Source of the DNA: REEB95 sp050729835
GTDB lineage: Bacteria; Pseudomonadota; Alphaproteobacteria; ATCC43930; CGMCC-115725
Direction of reading: 5' to 3'
NCBI GenBank assembly: GCA_050729835.1
Contig: JBOHLS010000013.1
Span: forward strand, 17,005 to 81,004
Length of the DNA: 64,000 nt
Made by a program: the position numbers and the translations under genes. The first letter of the stretch is position 1. Each line of letters begins with the position of its first letter. Below the pieces are notes generated by a model. It ran no database searches and had not been told where the DNA came from. It saw nothing but the letters and a program-made list of their open reading frames with translations. Of this stretch, positions 56,921 to 64,000 are shown in pieces.

Positions 56921-57619
56921 TTATTGAGGGGACGCGTTAAAAGGGAGGGGGGAAAATCCGATCTTCGTTTTCCCGAGCCAAGTCTTGCGTAACGCTGTTG
57001 CCACGGTGGCGGCCGGGCGCTGCTTGCCAGTGGCGAGATTGAGGGCTTTAGCGACGAACCGGATGAAGGGACCGCGCCGGTCAAGCGATATCGGCCCATG
57101 CCTTACCCCGCTGAGGGCGTCGGCGGTCAGGAAAACGAGTCCAAATGCCAGACCATGCCAGAGGGAGCCGGCACGCGCGTTGCGATGTTCCATGTTCGGC
57201 CAAAGCAGAGCTGGTTCGGCCTTCGCAAGCATTGCATCGAGATCTGCCAGATTTGATAGCCTAATGTTCAAGTCGGCGTTCGCGGCGGTGATGATGGCGC
57301 GGAAGGGCTTAAACGCCGCGTATCCGGTAAAAACTTTTTGATCGGCCTCTAGCTTGCGCCGTTGCTCGGAGATCAGACGCTTGGACGCGCCGATCGTCTT
57401 GCGCCGTTGTTTGAGGGCGCGGTGCGCTTTTTCCTCGCCCTCGATGTCGGCGGCCACATTGACGAGAAAACGGGCCAGGCGGCCGCATGCGGTAGCGTCC
57501 GGCCAGGGACCGCGCTTGTAGACATCCCGTAACAATGCCGCGACCTTATCCGCGGTGATTTTCGCGGTAGTCCCGACTGCCACGTTCGCGGGCCCCCGCC
57601 CGGGCGTTTCAGCCCGCAC
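56921..57619 (-). CDS. Hypothetical protein next to integrase
   Basis: 232 residues from a GTG at 57619 that overlaps the integrase 3' end by 11 bases. ITADKVAALLRDVYKRGPWP, RRKTIGASKRLISEQRRKLE (charged helix), then WHGLAFGLVFLTADALSGVR and GPFIRFVAKALNLATGK. The last motif style (W...A..L...GP..RF...AL) recurs in island proteins beside integrases. No defined function. Confidence 0.62.
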   Translation of the reverse strand: MRAETPGRGPANVAVGTTAKITADKVAALLRDVYKRGPWPDATACGRLARFLVNVAADIEGEEKAHRALKQRRKTIGASKRLISEQRRKLEADQKVFTGYAAFKPFRAIITAANADLNIRLSNLADLDAMLAKAEPALLWPNMEHRNARAGSLWHGLAFGLVFLTADALSGVRHGPISLDRRGPFIRFVAKALNLATGKQRPAATVATALRKTWLGKTKIGFSPLPFNASPQ

Positions 57620-58958
57620 GCGCGAGCGTCACCACGTTATCACCGGAAGCGCGGCCCTCGGCGAGCGCGACGACACGCGCTCCCCAGGCGTCGAGCGCGG
57701 CGCGCTTTTCGGCCGCCCAGTCGTGACGCTGATAAACGCCGACGATGCCGCTGCGGCTGCCGCTAACGTGATTTAGGACAGCTTCCGTGATTTCCAACCT
57801 AATGCCGAGACGCTGAAGCCCGGTCGCAAGCGTCCGGCGTAGGTCGTGCAACGTCCACGGCGCAAGCGGCGCGGCCTCCGTGCCGAGCTTCGATGCCGCC
57901 TCAGTGCGCGCCTTCACGATCGCGGCGTCGAGCGTGCCCCGCGATTTCGACCAGGCCGAAAACGGTGTCCCGACACTGCTAGGGAATATGAGCGCGCCTT
58001 GTGTGCGCCGTTGTTCCATTGCGCGTTTTGCTTCGGCCGCGTCCTCGGGAAGCAAGCGACGGATGATCTCACGCGCGGGGTCGCTCAACGGGACGATGTG
58101 CGTCTCGCCGTTCTTGGTGCGCGCGCCCGGTATGGTCCACGCCGTCAGATCGTCGGCAATCTCGGGCCATGCCATGCCGGCGACCTCGCTCTTGCGCTGG
58201 CCGGTGAGGATCAACAGCCGGACGATTGCACCATAGGGCGGACTAGATTTATCCGCCGCGCGCCAGACTTCGGCTAATTCCCCGTCGCTCAAGACGCGAT
58301 CGCGCGCCTCAACGCTCGCGGTGATCGGTAGATCGGCGAACGGATTGCCTTGTAGCGTGCCGCGCTTCATCGCCCATTGGAAACACGCGCGCCCATAGGC
58401 TGCGGTGCGCCCGACGATGGCGCTTCCCTTGCGCTTGCGCTCGCCGTCGGCATCCTTTGATTTCCAGCGCCTTTTGAGCGCGTCGAGCGCGCCGACGACG
58501 GCGGCGCGGTCCAGATCATCGGCCGGCAGATCGAGATGAACGCGAAACGCATGGTGAAGCGCGCGCACCGCTTCGGCGCGATAGCTCGCACGCTGCTCGG
58601 CCAAGTGCTCCCGCTCCCAGTCTGCAATGAGCGCCTTGAGCGTCAGCCTGTCCCTGGCGCGCGCGGCCCGCTCGGCAGCGGCAGCGGCCTTGCGCTCGGC
58701 CGCCGGGTTCTTGCCCTTGGCAACGTCGCCCATAGTCGCGGCGGCAGCCTCGCGTGCCTTCGCCAGCGACAACGCCGAGCACGCGCCCAGCGGCACGCGC
58801 CATTTGCGTCCGTGCAAACTGTACTGGCAGAGATAGCTCTTGCCGCCGCCTGTCGTGACGCGCACGGCAAGCCCGCGCTGTTCGCTGTCGAATATCAGCC
58901 GGTCGCGGCGCGCTCTCTCGACGCTCAAGCGTTCAATACGTTGCTCAGTGAGTTTCAT
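57609..58958 (-). CDS. int: Tyrosine-type site-specific integrase
   Basis: 449 residues from ATG 58958 (GAGG five bases upstream; frame open to 59060). Arm-binding DUF4102-like N-domain (RGLAVRVTTGGGKSYLCQYS; GRKWRVPLGACSALSLAKAR), core-binding domain, and catalytic domain with Arg in LILTGQRKSEVAGMAW near 255, HDLRRTLATG near 370, LNHVSG near 396 and the nucleophile Tyr in VGVYQRHDW near 406. It recombines the tRNA-Lys attachment sites; the gene lies 200 bases inside attR and points into the island. Confidence 0.93.
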   Translation of the reverse strand: MKLTEQRIERLSVERARRDRLIFDSEQRGLAVRVTTGGGKSYLCQYSLHGRKWRVPLGACSALSLAKAREAAAATMGDVAKGKNPAAERKAAAAAERAARARDRLTLKALIADWEREHLAEQRASYRAEAVRALHHAFRVHLDLPADDLDRAAVVGALDALKRRWKSKDADGERKRKGSAIVGRTAAYGRACFQWAMKRGTLQGNPFADLPITASVEARDRVLSDGELAEVWRAADKSSPPYGAIVRLLILTGQRKSEVAGMAWPEIADDLTAWTIPGARTKNGETHIVPLSDPAREIIRRLLPEDAAEAKRAMEQRRTQGALIFPSSVGTPFSAWSKSRGTLDAAIVKARTEAASKLGTEAAPLAPWTLHDLRRTLATGLQRLGIRLEITEAVLNHVSGSRSGIVGVYQRHDWAAEKRAALDAWGARVVALAEGRASGDNVVTLARAG

Positions 58959-59163
58959 TGTGGCCTCGCTTTCAGCGCCTTCGGCCTCGGGGTCCGCTGG
59001 GGTCCGCGGACCTGTAACGGACCCGCTGGGATAGCGTTTCCCGTCGCCTCGTGGCGGCACGAGTCAGAAAGTCGCACACTTTATCCTGGAAATCAAAGGA
59101 AATAGCGGGGTCCGCGCCGTCGCCTGTCGTCTAGTGTCTTTTCGTGGCAGGCGGCTGAAACTT

Positions 59164-59209
59164 ACTCTTAATCAGCGGGTCCCAGGTTCGAGTCCTGGTG
59201 CACCCACCA
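59164..59209 (+). repeat. attR: partial tRNA-Lys copy, right end of island
   Basis: 46-base near-copy of the tRNA-Lys 3' part (from the anticodon loop to CCA). The T stem is CCAGG/CCTGG rather than GCAGG/CCTGC in the intact gene, a compensated change. Bases 59061-59163 between the integrase and this site hold no gene. Confidence 0.88.
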
Positions 59210-59349
59210 GCCTTATCGGCCTCCACACTCCAAGCCCGGCGATGCCCGCAGCGGCCGTATGGCGCTGACGCCGCCGCCGCGGCATCATGGGGGTGGCGGG
59301 GCCGCTAGGTTCAACGGCAGCCACAAGAACCGCGACCGATGGAGGGAAC

Positions 59350-60138
59350 ATGGCCGACGATCTCGCGACGCTCAGGAAACGCGCCTCGGCGCGGTTGGGT
59401 GAGCTCTATAACGAGGCGGAGCTTGCCGCCGATCCCGACTGGTCCGATGCCGAAAAGCTGACGCTTGCCTGCCGCATCCTGGCCGCCGATGGGCACGACA
59501 CGATCGTCCCCGGTCTCGTCGCGCTGCGCACTTCCAAGCCAGAGGGTTTCCTCATTCTGCCGATGGGCGTCGGCTTCGAGGAAGTCACGCCGCGCCAGAT
59601 CCTGACCGTGGACAAGGATCTCAACGTATTGAAGGGCAAGGGCAAGCCACCCAAGGCGGCCGGCTTCCTGATTAGGATTCTCCAGTTGCGTCCCGATGCC
59701 AGCTGCGGCATTCACACCCATGCGTTTTACACCGCCGCGCTTTCCATGGTCGACGAGCCGCTGACGGTGGCGCATATGGACGCCACCATGTTCCACGACG
59801 ATTGCGCTTTCCTGAAGGAATGGCCCGGCAATCCGGTCACCGAGCTCGAAGGCGAGATCATTGCACGCGCGCTCGGCTCGAAGCGCGCGGTCCTTTTGTC
59901 CAACCACGGCCTCGCCACTGTCGGCCAGTCGATCGAGGAAGCCGCCTGGATGGCGTTGTGCTTCGAGCGCGCCGCCAAGATGCAGGTCCGCGCCCGCGCG
60001 ATCGGTCCGTTGAGCAAGATCGATCAGGATTTCGCGCGCGACGCGCACGATTACATGACCGATCCGTCGATGGTGGCGACGCAATTCCGCCGCTTCGCGC
60101 GCCGTGCGCTACGCGCCGACCCCGGCTGCCTCGACTGA
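59350..60138 (+). CDS. Class II aldolase/adducin family protein
   Basis: 262 residues from ATG 59350 (GGAGGG upstream). Zinc-binding HxH in CGIHTHAFYTAAL near residue 119 and the third His in LLSNHGLATVG near 183; GFEEVTPRQILTVDKD near 80 matches the substrate region of L-fuculose-phosphate aldolase-fold proteins. Many members are not sugar aldolases but act on hydroxy-acids; substrate not assigned. Convergent with the crotonase-fold gene (21-base gap). Confidence 0.85.
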   Translation: MADDLATLRKRASARLGELYNEAELAADPDWSDAEKLTLACRILAADGHDTIVPGLVALRTSKPEGFLILPMGVGFEEVTPRQILTVDKDLNVLKGKGKPPKAAGFLIRILQLRPDASCGIHTHAFYTAALSMVDEPLTVAHMDATMFHDDCAFLKEWPGNPVTELEGEIIARALGSKRAVLLSNHGLATVGQSIEEAAWMALCFERAAKMQVRARAIGPLSKIDQDFARDAHDYMTDPSMVATQFRRFARRALRADPGCLD

Positions 60139-60159
60139 GCGCTCGCTGCCGGGCGGCTG

Positions 60160-60966
60160 CTATTTTCCCTTGAAGACCGGCTTGCGTTTCTCCATGAACG
60201 CGCGCCTTCCTTCGACGTAATCCTCGCTGGCGTAACAGCCGGCGACGATCGCCTTGCACAGATCGCGGTCGATCTCGGACGACGGCTTGACCAACTCGGC
60301 GACGATCCGCTTGGTCGCCGTCATGCTCAACGGCGCGTTCTCGGCGATGCGGGCGCAATAGGCGCGGGTGAACGCCTCGATCTCGGAATCGGGCTGGACG
60401 GTCTCGACCAGCCCCATCGCTGCGGCTTCGTCGGCCGGCACTTGCCGGACGCTGTAGAAGAAATCCTTGGTGCGCGCCGGCCCGATCAGATCGACCAGCT
60501 TCTTGATGTCGGACCAGCGGTAGGTGAGGCTCAGGCGCGCCGCCAGGCTGGCGAAGCACGCGCTCCGCCCGGCAAAACGCAGGTCGCAGGCAAGCGCGAT
60601 GCCCAAGCCGATGCTCATGCAATAGCCCTGGATCATGGCGATGGTCGGCTTCGGGAAGGTTTGCAGCCGGGTCAGCGCAGCCTCCGAAATCGCGTTGTAG
60701 CGCGCCTGATCGGCCGGCGTGCCGCGCAGCTGCTCGAACTCCGAAACGTCGGCGCCCGAGGTGAAGGCGCGCTCGCCGGCGCCGCGTAGCACCACGGCGC
60801 GGATCGCGGGTTCCTGCTCGAAGCGGCCGAGCACGATCGGGATCGCCTGCCACATATCGATAGACAACGCATTGCGCTTGGCAGGGTGGTTGAAAACCAG
60901 CCAACCGATCGCGTTATCAACCTTGGCGATGACACGCTCGGTCGGAGAAATCGCAGCCGTGCTCAA
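60160..60966 (-). CDS. Enoyl-CoA hydratase/isomerase (crotonase) family protein
   Basis: 268 residues. Crotonase fold: WLVFNHPAKRNALSIDMWQA, oxyanion-hole ERAFTSGADVSEFEQL, IQGYCMSIGLGIALACDLRF and a C-terminal trimerisation helix ending YVEGRRAFMEKRKPVFKGK. By alignment with rat enoyl-CoA hydratase, Glu144 falls on Gly (GLGIALA) and Glu164 on Ala (FASLAARL), so normal hydratase chemistry is unlikely; a lyase, thioesterase or isomerase variant is possible. The fold call is firm, the activity open. Confidence 0.85.
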   Translation of the reverse strand: MSTAAISPTERVIAKVDNAIGWLVFNHPAKRNALSIDMWQAIPIVLGRFEQEPAIRAVVLRGAGERAFTSGADVSEFEQLRGTPADQARYNAISEAALTRLQTFPKPTIAMIQGYCMSIGLGIALACDLRFAGRSACFASLAARLSLTYRWSDIKKLVDLIGPARTKDFFYSVRQVPADEAAAMGLVETVQPDSEIEAFTRAYCARIAENAPLSMTATKRIVAELVKPSSEIDRDLCKAIVAGCYASEDYVEGRRAFMEKRKPVFKGK

Positions 60967-61148
60967 AGGGGGCCTCGCTTGCCGGAAATGCCGTGCCGTG
61001 TGCGGCCGCGGTCATCAGAGCATATACTCGAATCGGGCGCGAGATCGCGGCGGTTTGGAGTCCCAGATGTAACCGCCGGGTCCGTCATGGGAACGATCGG
61101 TGTGCCGGGCCCGTTTTTCGGCAAAGTCCCATCGCGACGGAGGCCGAT

Positions 61149-61352
61149 ATGAATATGAAACGCATAGGTCCAGGCGAGCCACCCGACGACCGGTAACGCC
61201 GTCTCGCCGAGAAATACGAGTGGCTATCGGACTACGTCCGCCAAGCCCTGTCCGACGACCCCATCGACGCGATGAGCGCGGATTCGTTTCCAGCCAGCGA
61301 TCCGCCGACCTTCACCGCCGTCCGGCGCGATCGCTGCAACGAACAGGAGTGA
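61149..61352 (+). pseudogene. Small SFPASDPP-motif gene interrupted by in-frame TAA
   Basis: 68 codons in one frame: MNMKRIGPGEPPDDR, then TAA at 61194-61196, then RRLAEKYEWLSDYVRQALSD, AMSADSFPASDPPTF and a normal stop at 61352. The second half carries DSFPASDPP, a motif of small conserved alphaproteobacterial proteins of unknown role. Without the TAA the gene would be continuous, so a point nonsense mutation is likely; alternatively a shorter protein starts later. Confidence 0.6.
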
Positions 61353-61362
61353 CGCCGGCCCG

Positions 61363-62238
61363 CTATTCAGCCGCCAGCGTGACGACCGCGTTCTCGTAGG
61401 CGCCGCTGCCGGTGCCGTCCGAAAAGATGCCGCGCTCGGCGATCCAGCGCTGCGATTCCTCGAACACCGCCTTGGTATAGGGCTCGAAAACGATACGTTC
61501 GCCTGGTCCCCAGCGCCGCGTGTCCATGAGACCATGGAAGCGCTTGGGGAATTCCTTCTGGTAATAGTGCGTGTAGAGCTCGGGCCGCAGGTCGATGTCG
61601 CGCTGGGCGCGGCGCAGCGCCTTGAAATACTTGCGCACGTCGTCGGACTCCGGATTGCCGTTGATCATTGAGGCCATCATGAAGGTGGCGTCGATCACCT
61701 TGCGGAAGCCGAGCTGCTCGAGGAAATAATAAGGCCCGCTGAACACCGTGACCGCCGGCACCTTGCGGTCGAACAGCAGTTCCATGCGGCTGAATAGCAG
61801 TCCGTCTGCAAAGCTGAGCTTAATGTCGCCCAGCGCCATGTACTGCTCGAGCGCCTGGATGGTCGCGTAATGGCTGCCGGACTGGTAGCCGACGGAAATC
61901 GGCACGCCTTTGAGATCGGCGGGCTCTTTGATCGACGATTCTGGCGCGACGAAAATGCCGGCCGGCGACACCGAATAGGCGTCGGCATAGAGCTTGGCGT
62001 GGCCCTTAGCGGCCGCGACGTTGACGGTCCAATGGCACGCGCCGCTGACGTCACAGGCCCGGCCCTGTTCGATCGATTGGAAGGCGCCAACCTTGTTGCC
62101 GAGCTGATGACCTTGTCCGGCGCTCGAATCCATCGTCTCACGGAATTCGTAGTCAAGCCCTTCGTCGCGGAAATAGCCTTTCTCCTTGGCCACCCATTCC
62201 TGCAGCCGGAAATGTGGTGCGATGACGAACTTGCTCAT
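61363..62238 (-). CDS. NMT1/THI5-like substrate-binding domain protein, no signal peptide
   Basis: 291 residues beginning MSKFVIAPHFRLQEWVAKEK, GYFRDEGLDYEFRETMDSSA, ISVGYQSGSHYATIQALEQY and ATFMMASMINGNPESDDVRK. The fold resembles periplasmic binding proteins for sulfonates/thiamine precursors, but there is no signal sequence and no permease or ATPase gene beside it, so a cytoplasmic binding or enzymatic role is more likely. Its ATG overlaps the stop of the GntR gene (ATGA), tying its expression to the regulator. Confidence 0.75.
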   Translation of the reverse strand: MSKFVIAPHFRLQEWVAKEKGYFRDEGLDYEFRETMDSSAGQGHQLGNKVGAFQSIEQGRACDVSGACHWTVNVAAAKGHAKLYADAYSVSPAGIFVAPESSIKEPADLKGVPISVGYQSGSHYATIQALEQYMALGDIKLSFADGLLFSRMELLFDRKVPAVTVFSGPYYFLEQLGFRKVIDATFMMASMINGNPESDDVRKYFKALRRAQRDIDLRPELYTHYYQKEFPKRFHGLMDTRRWGPGERIVFEPYTKAVFEESQRWIAERGIFSDGTGSGAYENAVVTLAAE

Positions 62239-62999
62239 GGTTTCCTCCGCTTCCTGATCTGGTTCAGCAAAGCCGCGCCGCGACCGGCTTGGGTCGTGCG
62301 CCGCGCGCGGATCATCTTGACGTGCTCGTCCATCAGCCGGCGGGCAGCGGCGCCGTCGCGCGCCTCGATCAACTCGACCAGCTTACGATGGATCTCGAGA
62401 ATGTGCCGCGCGACTGCCCGTGTCAGCGCCGGATTCCGCGTCGGCCACGAGACGTGATGAAGCGACCACAGCTGCGCTGCCAGCACGCGGTTGTGCGAGC
62501 ACTCGGCGACCGCGAGATGGAAATCGAGGCTGGCGCGCGTGAACGCGGGAACGTCGTCGATTTGTTGCTCGGCGACGCTCAGCAGCCGCTTCAAGCCGGC
62601 AAGCTCCGCTTCGGTGGCATGCTCGGCGGCGAGCTCCGCCGTCAGCGTCTCGACGGCGCGTTGCGCGTCGAGGATTTCGCTGGCGCTGATGCCGGCGAGG
62701 TCGAGCTGGACGGCGAGCGCCTCGGCGAATTGCCGCGGGTTGCCATGGGCGATGCGCACGCCGCCGCCGGCGCCGACCTTGATCTCGACCACGCCGAGCG
62801 CCGCGAGCGTCCGCAAGGCATCGCGTGCCGCCATCCGGCTGACATTGGCGCGGTGCGCGATGTCCTTCTCGGTGCCGAGGAAATCGCCCGGCTTGAGACG
62901 TTTCTCGAACACCGCTTCGCGCACCTCGGCGACCAGACGCGCCGAAAGCGTGCCGCCTTCCGCGCGCTGGCCGGCCTTGAACGGGACGTGCACCGACAC
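62235..62999 (-). CDS. GntR-family regulator with FCD domain
   Basis: 254 residues. Winged HTH: SARLVAEVREAVFEKRLKPG, DIAHRANVSRMAARDALRTL, LGVVEIKVGAGGGVRI. FCD effector domain: ASEILDAQRAVETLTAELAA, FTRASLDFHLAVAECSHN, HHVSWPTRNPALTRAVARHI, with the Asp/His metal residues of FadR-C proteins. Likely senses a small carboxylate. Coupled to the NMT1-like gene; the palindrome at 63039 lies about 40 bases upstream. Confidence 0.88.
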   Translation of the reverse strand: MSVHVPFKAGQRAEGGTLSARLVAEVREAVFEKRLKPGDFLGTEKDIAHRANVSRMAARDALRTLAALGVVEIKVGAGGGVRIAHGNPRQFAEALAVQLDLAGISASEILDAQRAVETLTAELAAEHATEAELAGLKRLLSVAEQQIDDVPAFTRASLDFHLAVAECSHNRVLAAQLWSLHHVSWPTRNPALTRAVARHILEIHRKLVELIEARDGAAARRLMDEHVKMIRARRTTQAGRGAALLNQIRKRRKP

Positions 63000-63038
63000 C
63001 GCTGACCTCCGATCCCAATGCCCGATCCTGGCCCGCAG

Positions 63039-63065
63039 CTAAATATATTAAAATAATATATTTAG
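63039..63065. promoter_or_regulatory. Perfect 12+12 bp AT-rich palindrome, candidate GntR operator
   Basis: CTAAATATATTA, three-base AAA centre, TAATATATTTAG: both arms match perfectly, in a GC-rich genome. It lies between the divergent GntR gene and the gene beginning near 63099 and probably overlaps their promoters. A TTGACA-like element (63080-63085) follows. A likely autoregulatory site. Confidence 0.65.
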
Positions 63066-63224
63066 GGGGCATTACATACTTGACAAAAGAGGGACCAAAT
63101 GTTGAAGGATCAAGGGGAAGGAATGGCTTCTAACGGATGCGGAAAAGGAGAACAATCCGCGAAGGCGGTTGTGCTTCGTTTTCCAGCGCAACCCAGCAGT
63201 GAGTCTGCGGGGGGAGACCTAATT

Positions 63225-63887
63225 ATGGAAAAAATCAATCCATACGCATTCTACAAGCTTGGACTCGAACTCCAGCCGCTTTCGGCCGTGACAGTCGTTG
63301 GCGGAAAAGTCTCAGTGAGAGAAATGTTCTGGCCTCTGTGGACGGCGAAGCAGGCGCTTGAACGTCTCAATGCCGGTTATCCGATCGACTTGAATTTTGC
63401 AAAAGGTTCTGCAAACGCCCTGGAGAAGGCAGTCAATGAGATTTTCAATGAGCATTTCGTAGACGAAAAGGGAGAAATGAAATTTCCCGAGCCGAATGAA
63501 AATCTAACTATTTGGTCGTGGCAGTGGAACCGAGTTAGCGGGGAACTTTTGACGTTTCAGACAGTGTTTCAAACTGAAATGGAGAACGCGACTACATATC
63601 AGGTCTCGAAGAAGGGGCTTTATTCGACGGTGGAGCTTGTCGAATCTGCTGAGCAGATTTTTCCCGCTGATCTGCTCGCGTTCGTTCCCCAAAAAACGCG
63701 CGATGACTTTCACGCGGCCGGAAGATGCTTAGCTTTCAATCTGCCAACGGCAGCAGGATTCCATGCTGCACGCGGCATTGAGGGTGAAATAGAATTATAC
63801 TGGCAAACCTTTACTGGCAAAACCGGAACGCGCCATGGCTGGCAGGATTATATCGACGATTTACAAAAACTCATGGGGCTGGCCTAG
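63225..63887 (+). CDS. Hypothetical protein, lower GC
   Basis: 220 residues from ATG 63225 (GGGGAGA eight bases upstream); the frame extends to ATG 63123 and 63099, each also with a purine-rich site, giving up to 262 residues. INPYAFYKLGLELQPLSAVT, VREMFWPLWTAKQALERLNA, and near the end CLAFNLPTAAGFHAARGIEG then LYWQTFTGKTGTRHGWQDYI. The C-terminal helices might be HEPN-like, but I cannot support that firmly. Codon use is AT-richer than the neighbours and a transposase follows, so it is probably acquired. Confidence 0.7.
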   Translation: MEKINPYAFYKLGLELQPLSAVTVVGGKVSVREMFWPLWTAKQALERLNAGYPIDLNFAKGSANALEKAVNEIFNEHFVDEKGEMKFPEPNENLTIWSWQWNRVSGELLTFQTVFQTEMENATTYQVSKKGLYSTVELVESAEQIFPADLLAFVPQKTRDDFHAAGRCLAFNLPTAAGFHAARGIEGEIELYWQTFTGKTGTRHGWQDYIDDLQKLMGLA

Positions 63888-63914
63888 ATAGCTGAGAAAG
63901 GCTATCGGGATCAG

Positions 63915-64000
63915 ATGGTTGGGAAGAGACGGCGAAGTCGGTTGCCGACCAGTATTCAAGAGACCCTGATCGCGCACTTCGTTGCCGGGGCAACCGCTCG
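63915..64000 (+). CDS. IS1595-like transposase, 5' part only
   Basis: 28 complete codons: MVGKRRRSRLPTSIQETLIA, HFVAGATAR, cut by the window edge. The LIAHFVAGATAR start is characteristic of IS1595-family transposases (zinc-ribbon N-terminus and DDE domain would follow outside). Indicates an insertion sequence just downstream of the hypothetical gene. Confidence 0.6.
   Translation, partial: MVGKRRRSRLPTSIQETLIAHFVAGATA

Noticed and set aside
56913..56931. TCCCCT/AGGGGA hairpin as a terminator
   Set aside because: Short stem, no T run, and lies at the very end of a coding frame.
59164..59209. Second tRNA-Lys gene
   Set aside because: Lacks the 5' half (acceptor 5' strand, D arm); it is the attR copy.

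Overview
The window is a GC-rich alphaproteobacterial chromosome segment. Supporting signs are a gapR-type DUF2312 gene, a circularly permuted two-piece tmRNA gene, an alpha-type SspB, the order miaA / ilvB-ilvH-ilvC / leuA / mreBCD-mrdA-rodA, an hflK-hflC-DUF2065-degP run, and DUF1244/DUF4169 genes. The gene order looks Rhodospirillales-like to me, but I cannot fix the genus from sequence alone.

1-43,241 is core chromosome. The 3' end of rpmJ with its terminator is followed by glcDEF (glycolate oxidase). Next come a convergent TVP38-type membrane protein and family 2 glycosyltransferase, a DUF1800/DUF1501 export pair, and a glycerate kinase-pyruvate kinase operon that could carry glycolate-derived carbon to pyruvate. 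Small conserved alphaproteobacterial genes follow (DUF1244, gapR, HIT, macro domain, DUF4169, RHH). Both fumarase classes lie within 5 kb of each other, around an ECF sigma/anti-sigma/periplasmic sensor unit. A second ECF locus (sigma factor, secreted protein, HiPIP) carries two single-base frameshifts. The permuted ssrA gene lies directly upstream of sspB, whose product recognises ssrA-tagged proteins. After thyX come TPM/LemA/Mrp genes and the membrane protease-control unit hflKC-DUF2065-degP, then marC, serB, miaA, branched-chain amino acid synthesis (ilvBHC, leuA), and the rod-shape/elongasome operon mreBCD-mrdA-rodA.

43,196-59,209 is an integrated genomic island in a tRNA-Lys(CTT) gene. 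The intact tRNA marks the left end. A 46-base copy of its 3' part marks the right end, just outside a tyrosine integrase. The right third is a leftward phage-satellite-like operon (integrase, AlpA-like HTH, DUF3631 ATPase, small zinc-ribbon proteins) without capsid or tail genes. The left and middle hold cargo: a repeat-bearing lipoprotein, membrane proteins, paralogous CxxC proteins, a truncated Rap1a-like protein, an aldo/keto reductase with a divergent LysR regulator, an IS630 element, and a lower-GC block with a 552-residue coiled-coil protein carrying a PD-(D/E)XK-like core. That protein is the best candidate for an undescribed function here.

59,210-64,000 returns to chromosome, or a second accessory patch. 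It holds a class II aldolase, a crotonase-fold protein that appears to lack both catalytic glutamates, a small gene broken by an in-frame stop, and a GntR regulator coupled to a signal-less NMT1/THI5-like binding protein. Upstream of the regulator is a perfect AT-rich palindrome. The window ends with a lower-GC hypothetical gene and the start of an IS1595-like transposase.
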